Assembly: GCA_003574885.1 (NCBI GenBank)
Contig: PJFC01000001.1
Location: forward strand, 372,001-436,000
From: Geobacter sp.
GTDB lineage: Bacteria > Desulfobacterota > Desulfuromonadia > Geobacterales > Geobacteraceae
Reading direction: 5' to 3'
Length of the DNA: 64,000 nucleotides
The notes under the pieces: generated by a model
Told to the model about the DNA's origin: nothing
Seen by the model: only the letters and a program-made list of their open reading frames with translations
Databases searched by the model: none
Made by a program: the position numbers and the translations under genes
Shown: positions 53,473 through 63,236 of the stretch, in pieces
How positions within the stretch are numbered: the stretch's first letter is position 1
Layout: every line of letters begins with the position of its first letter

Positions 53473-55479
53473 ATGTTTGATAATGTATGGCTTATACCCC
53501 TCTTTCCACTGATCGGTTTTTTGATTAACGGATTATTTGGAAAGACCATCAAGGAAGAAAAGGTAATCGGCGGGATTGGCGCATTCGCCGTGCTCTGCTC
53601 CTTCGCGGTGGCGTGCATGACGCTCTTCAACATCATATCCCTCCCGGTCCATGAGCGGGTACACAACGTACCTATCTTCACCTGGATCAAGTCAGGAACA
53701 TTCCAGGCTGACATTGCATTTCTTATAGATCCTCTCTCCTGCATCATGCTCATGGTGGTTACCGGAGTCGGATTCTTGATCCATGTTTACTCCATTGGAT
53801 ACATGCATGGTGAGGAGGGCTTCTACAGATTCTTTGCCTACCTTAACCTGTTCATGTTCTCCATGCTTCTGTTGGTAATGGGTAACAACCTGCTTCTCAT
53901 GTTCGTCGGCTGGGAGGGTGTCGGCCTCTGCTCCTATCTGCTCATCGGCTATTATTTCCATAAAAAGTCTGCAGGCGACGCTGGGAAGAAGGCGTTCGTC
54001 ATGAACCGGGTCGGAGACTTCGGGTTCCTCCTCGGCATATTCAGCCTCTACTGGTGGCTCGGTCAGAATCATGGCATCTGGACCATCCAGTTCACGGAGC
54101 TTGCCAAGCATGCCGAGCTGTTTCAAGGGTGCACAATGCTGACAGCCATAACGCTCGTCTTCTTTGTTGGTGCAACCGGCAAATCAGCACAGCTCCCGCT
54201 CTACACCTGGTTGCCTGACGCCATGGAAGGTCCGACTCCCGTTTCTGCACTCATTCATGCTGCCACCATGGTTACCGCCGGTGTCTACATGATCGCCCGT
54301 ATGAACTTCCTCTATATTCAGGCACCAACAACGCTTATGGTAGTAGCTCTCGTCGGAGGTGCAACGGCGCTGTTTGCCGCAACCATCGGTACGGCCCAAA
54401 ACGATATCAAGCGTGTTCTCGCTTACTCTACCGTTTCCCAACTCGGTTACATGTTCCTGGCCATGGGGGTCGGCGCTTTCGCAGCCGGTATCTTCCATCT
54501 CATGACCCATGCCTTCTTCAAGGCCTGTCTGTTCCTCGGGTCGGGTGCCGTCATTCACTCGATGCATGGAGCCCTGCACCATGCACATTCTCATGATGAC
54601 GCCCAGGACATGAGAAACATGGGTGGCCTGAAGTCAAAAATGCCCCTTACTTACGGGACATTCCTCATAGCTACTATCGCTATTGCAGGTATCCCCGGTT
54701 TCGCTGGCTTCTTCTCCAAGGATGAGATCCTTTGGCAGGCATTTTCTAATCCCTACCATGGCAGCCTGAATTTTCTTCTCTGGGGCTTCGGTGCGTGTGC
54801 TGCTCTGCTCACCGCCTTCTATATGTTCCGTCTGGTCTTCATGACTTTCCACGGCGAGTGCCGCATCACTCCTGCAGCAAAGGACCACCTCCATGAGTCG
54901 CCCATGGTCATAGTGTTTCCCCTCATCGTCCTTGCATTTTTATCTCTGGTTGGTGGTTATATCGGCATGCCGAAGATCCTGGGCGATGTGCTCGGCGGAA
55001 TCCCAAACTACTTTGAGCATTTCCTGGCACCCGTTTTCGAGTTCTCGGAAGAGTTTGCGAAGGCGAATGCCCATGGGGGTGCGCACCTCAGTCATGCTGT
55101 CGAATGGGGCCTTATGGGACTGTCGGTGCTGATTGCTTTCGTCGGTATCGGAATCGCCTACGTCCTCTATGTAAAGGACACCTCCATACCGGGCAAGTTC
55201 ACCGCTGCCTTCCCTGCTCTGCACCGGGCAGTGTTCAATAAATGGTACGTCGATGAACTGTACGATTTCCTCTTCGTCAATCCCTGCAAGTCCTTGGGGA
55301 ACTTCCTCTGGAAAGGGTTCGACGTGGTGGTTGTTGACGGCATCGTCAATGGTGTTGGCAGCATCTTCATGGGGTTCAGTGGTGTCCTGCGCCACATTCA
55401 GTCGGGCTATGTGTTCAACTATGCATTCAGCATGACCCTCGGCGTCGTAGTTATTGTAGCCTTCTACATCTTCCGGTAG
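53473..55479 (+). CDS. nuoL: NADH-quinone oxidoreductase subunit L
   Basis: 668 residues, the distal antiporter-like subunit. GWEGVGLCSYLLIGYYF carries the key glutamate, followed by TGKSAQLPLYTWLPDAMEGP and HAATMVTAGVYMI. The long amphipathic helix and last membrane helix occupy the C-terminal 100 residues. A His-rich loop (HSMHGALHHAHSHDD) lies near 360. Confidence 0.98.
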   Translation: MFDNVWLIPLFPLIGFLINGLFGKTIKEEKVIGGIGAFAVLCSFAVACMTLFNIISLPVHERVHNVPIFTWIKSGTFQADIAFLIDPLSCIMLMVVTGVGFLIHVYSIGYMHGEEGFYRFFAYLNLFMFSMLLLVMGNNLLLMFVGWEGVGLCSYLLIGYYFHKKSAGDAGKKAFVMNRVGDFGFLLGIFSLYWWLGQNHGIWTIQFTELAKHAELFQGCTMLTAITLVFFVGATGKSAQLPLYTWLPDAMEGPTPVSALIHAATMVTAGVYMIARMNFLYIQAPTTLMVVALVGGATALFAATIGTAQNDIKRVLAYSTVSQLGYMFLAMGVGAFAAGIFHLMTHAFFKACLFLGSGAVIHSMHGALHHAHSHDDAQDMRNMGGLKSKMPLTYGTFLIATIAIAGIPGFAGFFSKDEILWQAFSNPYHGSLNFLLWGFGACAALLTAFYMFRLVFMTFHGECRITPAAKDHLHESPMVIVFPLIVLAFLSLVGGYIGMPKILGDVLGGIPNYFEHFLAPVFEFSEEFAKANAHGGAHLSHAVEWGLMGLSVLIAFVGIGIAYVLYVKDTSIPGKFTAAFPALHRAVFNKWYVDELYDFLFVNPCKSLGNFLWKGFDVVVVDGIVNGVGSIFMGFSGVLRHIQSGYVFNYAFSMTLGVVVIVAFYIFR

Positions 55480-55520
55480 TACCCAGACAATTTTTAACAG
55501 GAGCAAAAGGAGCAGAGTAA

Positions 55521-57089
55521 ATGAACCAGATGCCCGCGTTACTGAGCATAATTACATTCACACCGCTGATCGGGGTAATTCTTCTCCTCTTCATGAACAA
55601 GAATAACCACTCCGTCCTTCGCGGCCTTGCGATGGTAGTGACCCTGATTACCTTTCTGGCATCCTTGCCACTGGTTACCGGGTTCCAGTCCAACGCAGAG
55701 TTTCAGTTCGTGGAGATGGTTCCCTGGATCGCCGCAGGCCCCTTCCAGATGAACTATCATGTCGGCATCGACGGTATCAGCCTCTGGCTCGTGATCCTCA
55801 CAACCTTTATCATGCCGATTGCGGTACTTTCAACCTGGACTGCCGTTGAGGAGAAGGTCAAGGAGTACATGATCTGTCTGCTGCTCCTTGAAGTCGGTAT
55901 GCTCGGCGCGTTCATCTCCATCGACCTGTTCCTCTTCTACATATTCTGGGAGGTCATGCTTATCCCGATGTACTTCATAATCGGGATCTGGGGTGGGAAA
56001 CGCAAGGTTTACGCAGCCGTCAAGTTCTTCATCTACACCATGGTCGGCTCTCTTCTCATGCTGGTGGCGCTTATCTACCTTTATTTCAAGGCAGGCGGCG
56101 GCGATTTCAATCTGTTGAACTTCTATCAGCTCGCCCTTGATCCCGCGACACAGACGTGGTTGTTCCTGGCCTTCGCACTCGCATTTGCCATCAAGGTTCC
56201 GATGTTCCCTCTTCATACCTGGTTGCCTGATGCACATACCGAAGCGCCGACAGCAGGTTCCGTCATACTTGCCGCCATCCTCCTGAAGATGGGGACCTAC
56301 GGTTTTGTCCGCTTCGCCATGCCGCTGTTCCCTGATGCAACTGAAAAATTCACACCGCTAATAGCCACGCTTGCAGTGATTGGAATAATCTACGCCGCGC
56401 TGGTTGCGATGGTGCAGGAGGACGTCAAGAAACTGGTTGCTTACTCGTCTGTTGCCCACCTCGGTTTCGTTATGCTTGGGGTGTTTGCCCTGAATCAGCA
56501 AGGTGTTGCAGGCGGCATGCTGCAGATGCTTAACCATGGTGTTTCCACTGGCGCGCTGTTCCTTATCGTCGGCTTCATATATGAACGCCGACATACACGG
56601 CTCATTACGGATTTCGGCGGTCTCTCCAAGCAGATGCCGGTTTTTGCTACTATTTTCATGATAGTAACTCTGTCCTCAATCGGCCTTCCCGGGACCAACG
56701 GTTTCATAGGTGAGTTCCTCGTTCTGCTCGGTGCCTTCGAGAGCAATCTGCGCTGGTACGCTGTCATCGCGACGAGTGGTGTTATCCTTTCAGCCGTGTA
56801 TATGCTCTGGATGTTCCAGCGGGTCATGTTTGGCGAACTGAACAACCCTAAGAACCAGACCTTGAAAGACCTTAACGCTCGCGAGATTGCCATAATGGCT
56901 CCCCTCCTTGTGCTTATCTTCTTCATGGGTGTATACCCCACGCCGTTCCTTGACAAGATGAGTCCTGCCATCGACAGGATGATCAAGCTCTCCACAACAA
57001 AACACGCAGCACGCCTTCAGCAGCAGGTACCTGCAGGTCTTCAGCAGATGGCCCCAATGGTTACGCCGCCTGCGATGGAGATGAAGTAA
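55521..57089 (+). CDS. nuoM: NADH-quinone oxidoreductase subunit M
   Basis: 522 residues. Antiporter-like subunit with FWEVMLIPMYFIIGIWGG (glutamate E), PMFPLHTWLPDAHTEAPT and the following AILLKMGTYG. The C-terminal tail is extended and rich in Q and M (QQVPAGLQQMAPM). Confidence 0.98.
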   Translation: MNQMPALLSIITFTPLIGVILLLFMNKNNHSVLRGLAMVVTLITFLASLPLVTGFQSNAEFQFVEMVPWIAAGPFQMNYHVGIDGISLWLVILTTFIMPIAVLSTWTAVEEKVKEYMICLLLLEVGMLGAFISIDLFLFYIFWEVMLIPMYFIIGIWGGKRKVYAAVKFFIYTMVGSLLMLVALIYLYFKAGGGDFNLLNFYQLALDPATQTWLFLAFALAFAIKVPMFPLHTWLPDAHTEAPTAGSVILAAILLKMGTYGFVRFAMPLFPDATEKFTPLIATLAVIGIIYAALVAMVQEDVKKLVAYSSVAHLGFVMLGVFALNQQGVAGGMLQMLNHGVSTGALFLIVGFIYERRHTRLITDFGGLSKQMPVFATIFMIVTLSSIGLPGTNGFIGEFLVLLGAFESNLRWYAVIATSGVILSAVYMLWMFQRVMFGELNNPKNQTLKDLNAREIAIMAPLLVLIFFMGVYPTPFLDKMSPAIDRMIKLSTTKHAARLQQQVPAGLQQMAPMVTPPAMEMK

Positions 57090-57130
57090 CACGTTAACGG
57101 TTTCAGAATAGTCACCGGAGGAAATATTTG

Positions 57131-58594
57131 ATGGAAACACTCGTTATGCCAGCCATAAACTTCGCCGCAATCATGCCGGAGACAATCCTGTCGATTGTTG
57201 CCATGGTGCTGCTGCTCCTCAATGTCTTTGTTCCCGGCGAGCAAAAGGCGTATTTGGGGTACCTGAGCCTCGTCGGAATTGTCCTCGCGTTTTTCAGCGT
57301 AGTCAGCGGCTGGAACGCTCCGCTATCGCTTCAGGAGGGATTCAACGGCTCCGTCCTGCAGGACAACTTCTCGCTCTTCTTCAAGGCAATATTTCTGATA
57401 TCTTCCGGACTTGCGGTCCTGATATCGGATCACTATATGGTCAAGGAAGAGTGCAACCATGGCGAACTCTATCCACTCATCCTCTTCGCCACGTCCGGCA
57501 TGATGCTCATGTCATCCGGTACCGACATGATGACCATCTTCCTCGGCCTGGAAGTTCTGTCAGTCTCTCTTTACGTGTTGGCTGGATTCAAACGTGCTGA
57601 TACAAAGTCAAATGAGGCAGGCCTCAAATATTTCCTCCTTGGCGCGTTTTCAACAGGGTTCCTCCTTTATGGTATGGCTCTTACCTACGGTGCGACCGGT
57701 ACCACCAAAATTGCAGGGATCGCGGCGGCAGCCGCCCAGGATAGTACCCTTGCAGGCAACCCGATGTTCGTTGTCGGAATGCTGCTTATGGCGACGGGAT
57801 TCTCCTTCAAGGTAGCCGCTGCTCCGTTCCATATGTGGACTCCTGATGTCTACGAGGGAGCACCTACCCCCATGACAGCGTTCATGTCTGCAGGCCCGAA
57901 GGCAGCAGGCTTTGCCGCCTTCATCCGGGTGCTCATGGTTGCTATGCCGGTACTTGCCGTAGATTGGCATAATCTGCTCTGGGTACTGGCGGTACTGACC
58001 ATGACCGTCGGTAACATAATCGCCCTGACTCAGAACAATATCAAACGGATGCTTGCCTACTCCTCAATTGCCCATGCCGGCTATTGCCTGGTCGGCTTTG
58101 CCGCAGGAAATGGCGAGGGAACTGCCGGTATCCTCTTCTATATGCTCTCCTATGCGTTCATGAATATCGGTGCATTCGCCATCATAATTCTGGTTGGCAA
58201 GAAGGGTGAACCGAACAATAACGTTGAAGATTATGCCGGTTTCGGAGTAAAGCACCCGGTTCTCGCTATGATCATGGCTCTCTTCCTCTTCTCACTGGCA
58301 GGTATACCGCCTACGGCCGGCTTCATCGGGAAATTCTATCTCTTTTCCAGTGCCCTCAAGGCAGGGTATGTCTGGCTTGTTGTCATCGGTGTCCTTAACA
58401 GCGCCGCATCATGCTATTATTACCTCCGAGTCATGGTTTTCATGTACATGAAGGACCCTGTCGAGGAATTCGACTGGATGAAGCTCAGTCCTCCCGTACT
58501 CCTTTGCATCGCTATTTCGGTGGTTGGTGTGGTCGTGCCGGGGGTTGTTCCGAGTATTATTCTTCAGCTTGCACAGAAGGCGATACTTCTCTAG
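57131..58594 (+). CDS. nuoN: NADH-quinone oxidoreductase subunit N
   Basis: 487 residues from the ATG at 57131 (a TTG lies one codon earlier). Antiporter-like subunit with LGLEVLSVSLYVLAGF, FKVAAAPFHMWTPDVYEGAPT and the conserved AYSSIAHAGY. Last gene of the operon, followed by a terminator. Confidence 0.98.
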   Translation: METLVMPAINFAAIMPETILSIVAMVLLLLNVFVPGEQKAYLGYLSLVGIVLAFFSVVSGWNAPLSLQEGFNGSVLQDNFSLFFKAIFLISSGLAVLISDHYMVKEECNHGELYPLILFATSGMMLMSSGTDMMTIFLGLEVLSVSLYVLAGFKRADTKSNEAGLKYFLLGAFSTGFLLYGMALTYGATGTTKIAGIAAAAAQDSTLAGNPMFVVGMLLMATGFSFKVAAAPFHMWTPDVYEGAPTPMTAFMSAGPKAAGFAAFIRVLMVAMPVLAVDWHNLLWVLAVLTMTVGNIIALTQNNIKRMLAYSSIAHAGYCLVGFAAGNGEGTAGILFYMLSYAFMNIGAFAIIILVGKKGEPNNNVEDYAGFGVKHPVLAMIMALFLFSLAGIPPTAGFIGKFYLFSSALKAGYVWLVVIGVLNSAASCYYYLRVMVFMYMKDPVEEFDWMKLSPPVLLCIAISVVGVVVPGVVPSIILQLAQKAILL

Positions 58595-58615
58595 TCCGGT
58601 TCATTGTGTGAAAGC

Positions 58616-58648
58616 AAGCCCCTCTGCCAACGGTAGAGGGGCTTTTTT
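58616..58648 (+). terminator. rho-independent terminator of the nuo operon
   Basis: A perfect ten-base stem AAGCCCCTCT/AGAGGGGCTT with a nine-base loop, then a T tract to 58648. Confidence 0.95.
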
Positions 58649-58755
58649 GTGCTTCCACACAATACAATTCCGTTTATTATGGCAAGCTAAGTTGCTTAAT
58701 GCTGTTCTCAGATTTGCGGGGCTATAATTCTTTACATTCATACTAGGAATTTTGT

Positions 58756-59103
58756 ATGGAAATGTCACAACTGGAACGTTTGATTGACCGCTTTGCAAGA
58801 TCAGCCAGGAGTCATGATCATGCGATGGAGACCCTTGACGAAAAGAAGGCAAATCGACAGGCAGCTATTCTTGCCCGGCTTGCAGCAAGCATACTTGCTG
58901 AAGGTGAAGAAGGAGAATTGAGTCTTGAGGCTCTCTCACTCAGTTCCGAGTCGGTGGTGGCAGGGATGGCCGCTGTCTACTTACTCCAATGCAATCCTGA
59001 ACATGCCTTGTCTGTGCTGCGCAGGGTTGCACGAGAACCGACTCTTATTGGATTTCGAGCTGGTTGCGCAATTGAGCGCTGGGAAAAGGGGGAGTGGGGG
59101 TAA
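58756..59103 (+). CDS. small DUF2019-like helical protein
   Basis: 115 residues, all-helical by composition. The pattern ANRQAAILARLAASILAEGEEG, then SSESVVAGMAAVYLLQCNPEHALSVLRR, resembles DUF2019/HEAT-like small proteins that track residue pairs for a helical repeat. No signal peptide. Function unknown. It lies 150 bases beyond the nuo terminator. Confidence 0.65.
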   Translation: MEMSQLERLIDRFARSARSHDHAMETLDEKKANRQAAILARLAASILAEGEEGELSLEALSLSSESVVAGMAAVYLLQCNPEHALSVLRRVAREPTLIGFRAGCAIERWEKGEWG

Positions 59104-59191
59104 GCTTCTGAAGCCGCGCGGCAGTCAGATCCTTATGGCGGGTGTTGCGAAAAGTTGATATACTCGCAGGCACAGGTATGAGGTGAGGCAA

Positions 59192-59389
59192 ATGGTCGAC
59201 GGAAAAGATCGTGAACTGCTCGGTGAGATCCCAAGCCCCGGTAGGGCCGACAGTATCAATGAGCGAATCGAACGGCTACGGAGAGAAATTGTGAAGGGTG
59301 AGTCGGTCTATACTCCTGTCGAGCTCAGTACTCTCGAAAGGCAACTGGAAGAGTATGAGCATCTGCAGGATATGCTCCAGTATCGCTGA
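59192..59389 (+). CDS. small coiled-coil protein, unknown
   Basis: 65 residues from the ATG at 59192, behind GAGGTGAGG. Mostly charged helix (SINERIERLRREIVKGES and LERQLEEYEHLQDMLQ), probably a short coiled coil. No family recognised. It sits between two other small genes and may be co-transcribed with the next, 20 bases away. Confidence 0.55.
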   Translation: MVDGKDRELLGEIPSPGRADSINERIERLRREIVKGESVYTPVELSTLERQLEEYEHLQDMLQYR

Positions 59390-59409
59390 AAGAGGAGGGG
59401 CAGTACGTA

Positions 59410-59859
59410 ATGAAGAAAATAATCATAGCGCTTCTTCTCCTCTTTTTAAGTGGAGTATTCAGCAATCAATCCGCAAAAGCTGGGGACGACGGCCCGGGTA
59501 TATCCGGTGCCCGTGAGTTCAAGGAAATTGTCGTTATGTGGCGTATTTGGAAAAACGGCGACCAGCTGTCTGTCACCGGAGGTATTCGAGCGGTAGGCCC
59601 TCAGCCGCTCCGGAATCTGGAGTTGCGTACGCGTCATATGTCCTCGACGGGAGAGGAACTCGGCCGTGCGATTTTTGCTTTTTCTCCCAGCACGATTGAG
59701 CCCGGCACTCTTCTCCATCAAGGGGTCTCCTTGCCGATCCCTCAGGGTAAGAGACCAGCCAGCATCGAATTGGTCTACGCATACTACCACGAAGGTGACG
59801 AGGAAGAGGTGCTCCCCACATTCGAGGGTTTTAAGATTGACCTGTCGGATATGAAGTAA
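59410..59859 (+). CDS. secreted protein of unknown function
   Basis: 149 residues: a signal peptide (KKIIIALLLLFLSGVFSNQS ... AKA), then a beta-rich domain with VVMWRIWKNGDQLSVTGGIR and a C-terminal FEGFKIDLSDM. Probably periplasmic. The beta-strand pattern recalls immunoglobulin-like or FxLYD-type domains, but I cannot assign it. Confidence 0.7.
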   Translation: MKKIIIALLLLFLSGVFSNQSAKAGDDGPGISGAREFKEIVVMWRIWKNGDQLSVTGGIRAVGPQPLRNLELRTRHMSSTGEELGRAIFAFSPSTIEPGTLLHQGVSLPIPQGKRPASIELVYAYYHEGDEEEVLPTFEGFKIDLSDMK

Positions 59860-60021
59860 CGTGTAGAGCCATCATTAATTCAACTCTTCCCTTCAACTTT
59901 CCCGATCTCCCAATTATCTCGATAACAGGCACAAGCTTCAAAACATAATCTGAAGCGTGATTCCAGGGAAACAGGTTCTTCCGGCTATGCCACTGCCATG
60001 GAGACCTATAAGGACGAGCCT

Positions 60022-60939
60022 CTATGTTTCAAGCCTGTCCCCCTGCAGCGAACCCCGCTTTTCCATTTCACTGTCTATAGCGTTCAGCACCTCGAACTTT
60101 GCCAATGACCATTGAGGAGCGACCAGCTGGTCTCGGCCACCGTCTCCGGTAAGTCGGTGGATGAATATCAGCGGATCCAGCCGCTCAAGGAAGTCGCAAA
60201 CAAGCCCCACGTACTCGTCTCGATCAAGCAGCCTGACCTCTCCCCTCCCGTACTGATTCGCAAGCTCCGTTTCTGACATAACGTGGAGGAGATGGAGTTT
60301 TATCCCGTTCACACCCAAATCGTTCAATATCCTGGCCGTTGCCAGCATATCATCGCGACTCTCGCCCGGCAAACCGAGAATTACGTGGGCGCAGACACGC
60401 AAGCCGAGTGATCTCGCGGACTGGATGGCCGCTATCGACGTTGCGGCGTCGTGGCCGCGCCTGATGAGCCTAAGGGACCTGTCGTGGAACGATTGAATTC
60501 CCAGTTCAAGCCAGAAATATGTACGCCTGTGGTAGGCTGCAAGAAGGTCAAGGACCTCGGGTGGAAGGCAGTCGGGGCGAGTCCCCACGATGAGGCCGAC
60601 CACGTCCGGGACAGCCAGCGCCTCGTCGTAAAGGGTACGAAGCGTCTCAACGGGGGCGTAGGTATTGGAGTAAGGCTGGAAGTAGGCCATGAAACGAGCC
60701 GCCTTGTACTTTCGAGCCATAACTTCCTTGCCATCTTCCAATTGTCCCGTAACTGAGAGGCCACGTGCAATGCCAAACGATCCGGACCCGTCACCGCCGC
60801 AGAAGATGCACCCACCCGAACCTCGTGCGCCATCACGGTTCGGGCAGGTAAACCCGGCATCCACCGATATCCGGTGCACGCGGCAGCCGAAGACTCGTTT
60901 CAGCTCCTCGGAGAATGGGTTGTAGCGCTTGTCAGTCAT
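60022..60939 (-). CDS. radical-SAM protein (TIGR01212/YhcC family)
   Basis: About 305 residues from the ATG at 60939 (a TTG lies four codons upstream). The start RYNPFSEELKRVFGCRVHRI is typical of YhcC. The cluster cysteines lie in CPNRDGARGSGGCIFC, an unusually spaced motif characteristic of this family. FWLELGIQSFHD and HVILGLPGESRDDML are present. Function of the family is unresolved; tRNA or sulphur metabolism has been proposed. Confidence 0.9.
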   Translation of the reverse strand: MTDKRYNPFSEELKRVFGCRVHRISVDAGFTCPNRDGARGSGGCIFCGGDGSGSFGIARGLSVTGQLEDGKEVMARKYKAARFMAYFQPYSNTYAPVETLRTLYDEALAVPDVVGLIVGTRPDCLPPEVLDLLAAYHRRTYFWLELGIQSFHDRSLRLIRRGHDAATSIAAIQSARSLGLRVCAHVILGLPGESRDDMLATARILNDLGVNGIKLHLLHVMSETELANQYGRGEVRLLDRDEYVGLVCDFLERLDPLIFIHRLTGDGGRDQLVAPQWSLAKFEVLNAIDSEMEKRGSLQGDRLET

Positions 60940-60982
60940 GTATAAGTCCAAGTATCAGCCCAAAGAGCACGGTATACCCGTT

Positions 60983-61960
60983 TCATCGACCCAGGAGCCT
61001 CATGTACTCCTGGACCGTAACTGACGTATGCCAGTGACCGGTCAATCGTCCCGCCATGGTCCCCCCCCAGAAGAGAACCACAACCAGCAGTGCGAACAGC
61101 AGGCCGGGAACGATGATCTTCCCGCCGGTCAGTTTCATATCCAGGGCCCCTTCGGCGCGGCAGTAGCTGATACAGCGCCAGCAACCGATGCATTCAGGTG
61201 TATGGACCCGCCGCTTTGCCATGACAGGGATGTAAGAGGGGCAAACCTGGGTGCAGACCCCGCAGGAGACGCAGAGTTCTCCATTACGGCCCACCTTGGC
61301 GGGAGAAAGCATGGAGATGAGCCCGACGAGGGCTCCGTAAGGGCAGAGAAAGCGGCAGAAGGGATTACGGACCGGCAGGGAGAGGAGCATGAGGAAAAAG
61401 ACCACTCCGAGAGAAAAAGGAAAGGGATGGAGAAAAAAGTCGAGCATCCGCACGTCAGCGGTCTTATTGTAGTCGGAATAGATGAAGGCGGTCACCTGGT
61501 CCGGTCCCATGACCACGAGGATGGAGTAGAGAAAGAAAGCGAGCAGCAGGTACTTGACGCTGCGCAGTGCCATGTCGAGCCAGCGGGGAGGGGGGTAGTT
61601 GCGGTGAAACAGGCTGAATCCCCGCTTCCAGAGGAATTCCGACAACGTTCCGACCGGACAGATCCAGGAACAGAAGGAGCGCTTGAGAAGGAGGGAGATT
61701 GCGATGATGGTGACGAAAATGACGAGGCCGGCCGGATGAACCGGATTGATCTCTCCCGTCGTCAGCCAATCCTTGAGGCTCACCAGAGCAGAGATGGGGA
61801 GGAAACCCTCTACTCCATCCGGCCGGGCAACAAAGGTGGTACTGCCGCCGCTGCGGCAGTAGCGGACGAAACGGAAAAATTCCACGCCGAGATAGACCAT
61901 GAAGAGGAGATATCCCCACTGCACGGCTATCCTGAGTGGTTGCATGAAACGTTTACCCAT
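60983..61960 (-). CDS. NapH/NosR-like membrane polyferredoxin
   Basis: 325 residues with about five membrane helices and a cytoplasmic ferredoxin module. CSWICPVGTLSEF and CRFLCPYGALVG are the two CxxxCP motifs of NapH-type proteins. CVSCGVCTQVCPSYIP and CIGCWRCISYCRAEGALD hold two [4Fe-4S] clusters. Such proteins pass electrons between quinol and periplasmic or cytoplasmic partners. No reductase gene is adjacent, and the next gene, 43 bases on, is the radical-SAM protein. Confidence 0.88.
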   Translation of the reverse strand: MGKRFMQPLRIAVQWGYLLFMVYLGVEFFRFVRYCRSGGSTTFVARPDGVEGFLPISALVSLKDWLTTGEINPVHPAGLVIFVTIIAISLLLKRSFCSWICPVGTLSEFLWKRGFSLFHRNYPPPRWLDMALRSVKYLLLAFFLYSILVVMGPDQVTAFIYSDYNKTADVRMLDFFLHPFPFSLGVVFFLMLLSLPVRNPFCRFLCPYGALVGLISMLSPAKVGRNGELCVSCGVCTQVCPSYIPVMAKRRVHTPECIGCWRCISYCRAEGALDMKLTGGKIIVPGLLFALLVVVLFWGGTMAGRLTGHWHTSVTVQEYMRLLGR

Positions 61961-62114
61961 GGTGGCTCCCGGTTGCTGACGGTACTGAATAATTACTACT
62001 TCCTTTGAGGAAAGAATAAAGAAAGAAACCGATCCTGCCTGGACATCTATTGCGACGTATTGTGTCGCGGTATCCTGCTATCCTTACACCATAGAACAAG
62101 AAGGAGGTGACGTC

Positions 62115-62339
62115 ATGGAGCCGATCGTGGTGTTCGGAGCAGGACTGGTGCTGTACTGTGGATATCTGGCAGCTGTGGATACCTGGCGCGATAGGCGGCG
62201 GAGCCGGGTGAAAGTCCGGGCCGCGGTCAAGGAAGCCGTCAAGGTGACGAGCCATCGGCGCCGCTCTCTTTGCGCAGCAGCGGGTCGAGCAGGTGCCGTG
62301 GCTGCACGTTGGCAAGTGCCCGCAAAAGGCTCCGTTTGA
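62115..62339 (+). CDS. small membrane ORF with ideal ribosome-binding site
   Basis: 74 codons. An exact AAGGAGGTGA ends just before the ATG. The first 25 residues (MEPIVVFGAGLVLYCGYLAA) form one membrane helix, then a basic RDRRRSRVKVRAAVKEAVK stretch. The last third reads through the 3' end of ttcA on the other strand (100-base convergent overlap) and looks like shadow sequence, so the natural stop may have been lost. Real start, doubtful end. Confidence 0.5.
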   Translation: MEPIVVFGAGLVLYCGYLAAVDTWRDRRRSRVKVRAAVKEAVKVTSHRRRSLCAAAGRAGAVAARWQVPAKGSV

Positions 62340-63024
62340 CGTGAGGGATATCCTGCTCCAGGTGGTGCAGCAGTTCCTTCATCCTCTTGCGCTGCTGGTC
62401 GGCAACGCCGCAAACCGGGCAGCAGCAGCAGACCACCGGGAAGCGGTTTTGGCGGGAGAAGGTGACGATATCCTTCTCCTCAACGTAGACCAGGGGGCGG
62501 ATAACGGTAGTTTGGCCGTTGTCGGCCAACATTCGCGGTGCCATCGCCTTGAGCGAGCCGACAAAAAACTGGTTCAGGAGCAGGGTTTCCACGAAGTCGT
62601 CCAGGTGGTGACCCAAGGCCAGCTTGTTGCAGTTGAAACGCTGGGCGAGGCCGTAGAGAACCCCCCGTTTGAGCCGGGCGCAGATGGAACAGTAGGAAGA
62701 ACCGGGACGCCGTTTCTCCTGGATGATACCATAGTGCTCGGTCGCCTCCATGTGATGGGTGAAGCCATGATCCCGCAGGTGCTCGGCGATGATGTCGGCC
62801 CGGAAGCCAGGATAGCCGGAGTCGATATTGATTGCCATGATGTCGTATTTTACGGGGGCCCGCCGTTGCAGTTCAGCCAGGATGTGGAGCAGCGTATAGG
62901 AGTCCTTCCCCCCCGAGACCGCGACCGCTATCCGGTCACCATCCTCGATCAGGCCGAAATCGGCTATCGCCCTCCCCACGCCATTCTTGATCCTCTTATA
63001 CAGCTTGTCCTCGGTCAGTGCCAC
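62239..63024 (-). CDS. ttcA: tRNA 2-thiocytidine biosynthesis protein TtcA
   Basis: 261 residues. PP-loop AVSGGKDSYTLLH near 35, then the cluster cysteines in SYCSICARLKRG and CCCCPVCG. It thiolates C32 of some tRNAs using an iron-sulphur cluster. The four consecutive cysteines are unusual. The HHLDDFVETLLLNQFF segment is typical of the family. Confidence 0.94.
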   Translation of the reverse strand: MALTEDKLYKRIKNGVGRAIADFGLIEDGDRIAVAVSGGKDSYTLLHILAELQRRAPVKYDIMAINIDSGYPGFRADIIAEHLRDHGFTHHMEATEHYGIIQEKRRPGSSYCSICARLKRGVLYGLAQRFNCNKLALGHHLDDFVETLLLNQFFVGSLKAMAPRMLADNGQTTVIRPLVYVEEKDIVTFSRQNRFPVVCCCCPVCGVADQQRKRMKELLHHLEQDIPHVKRSLLRALANVQPRHLLDPLLRKESGADGSSP

Positions 63025-63236
63025 GCAAACTCCCCGTCGTTCAGTTAAATCAAGAGTACCGGAAAGCCATTAATCAAGTCAAGGAGAGGATTTCCCGACT
63101 GCGATTCACGAGCCGCCATGCCGAGTGTTTTTTAGGCAATTGCGCACCATCCCCCTTGTCGAAACAGGACTAGTTTGGTATTATTTGAGGCGCAGCAGAT
63201 TTGACGCACCAAACGACAAACAAGGAGACTATCAAT

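Noticed and set aside
61028-62008. Long ORF antisense to the polyferredoxin gene
   Set aside because: Its residues are dominated by E, G, D and H from reverse-reading of the real gene.
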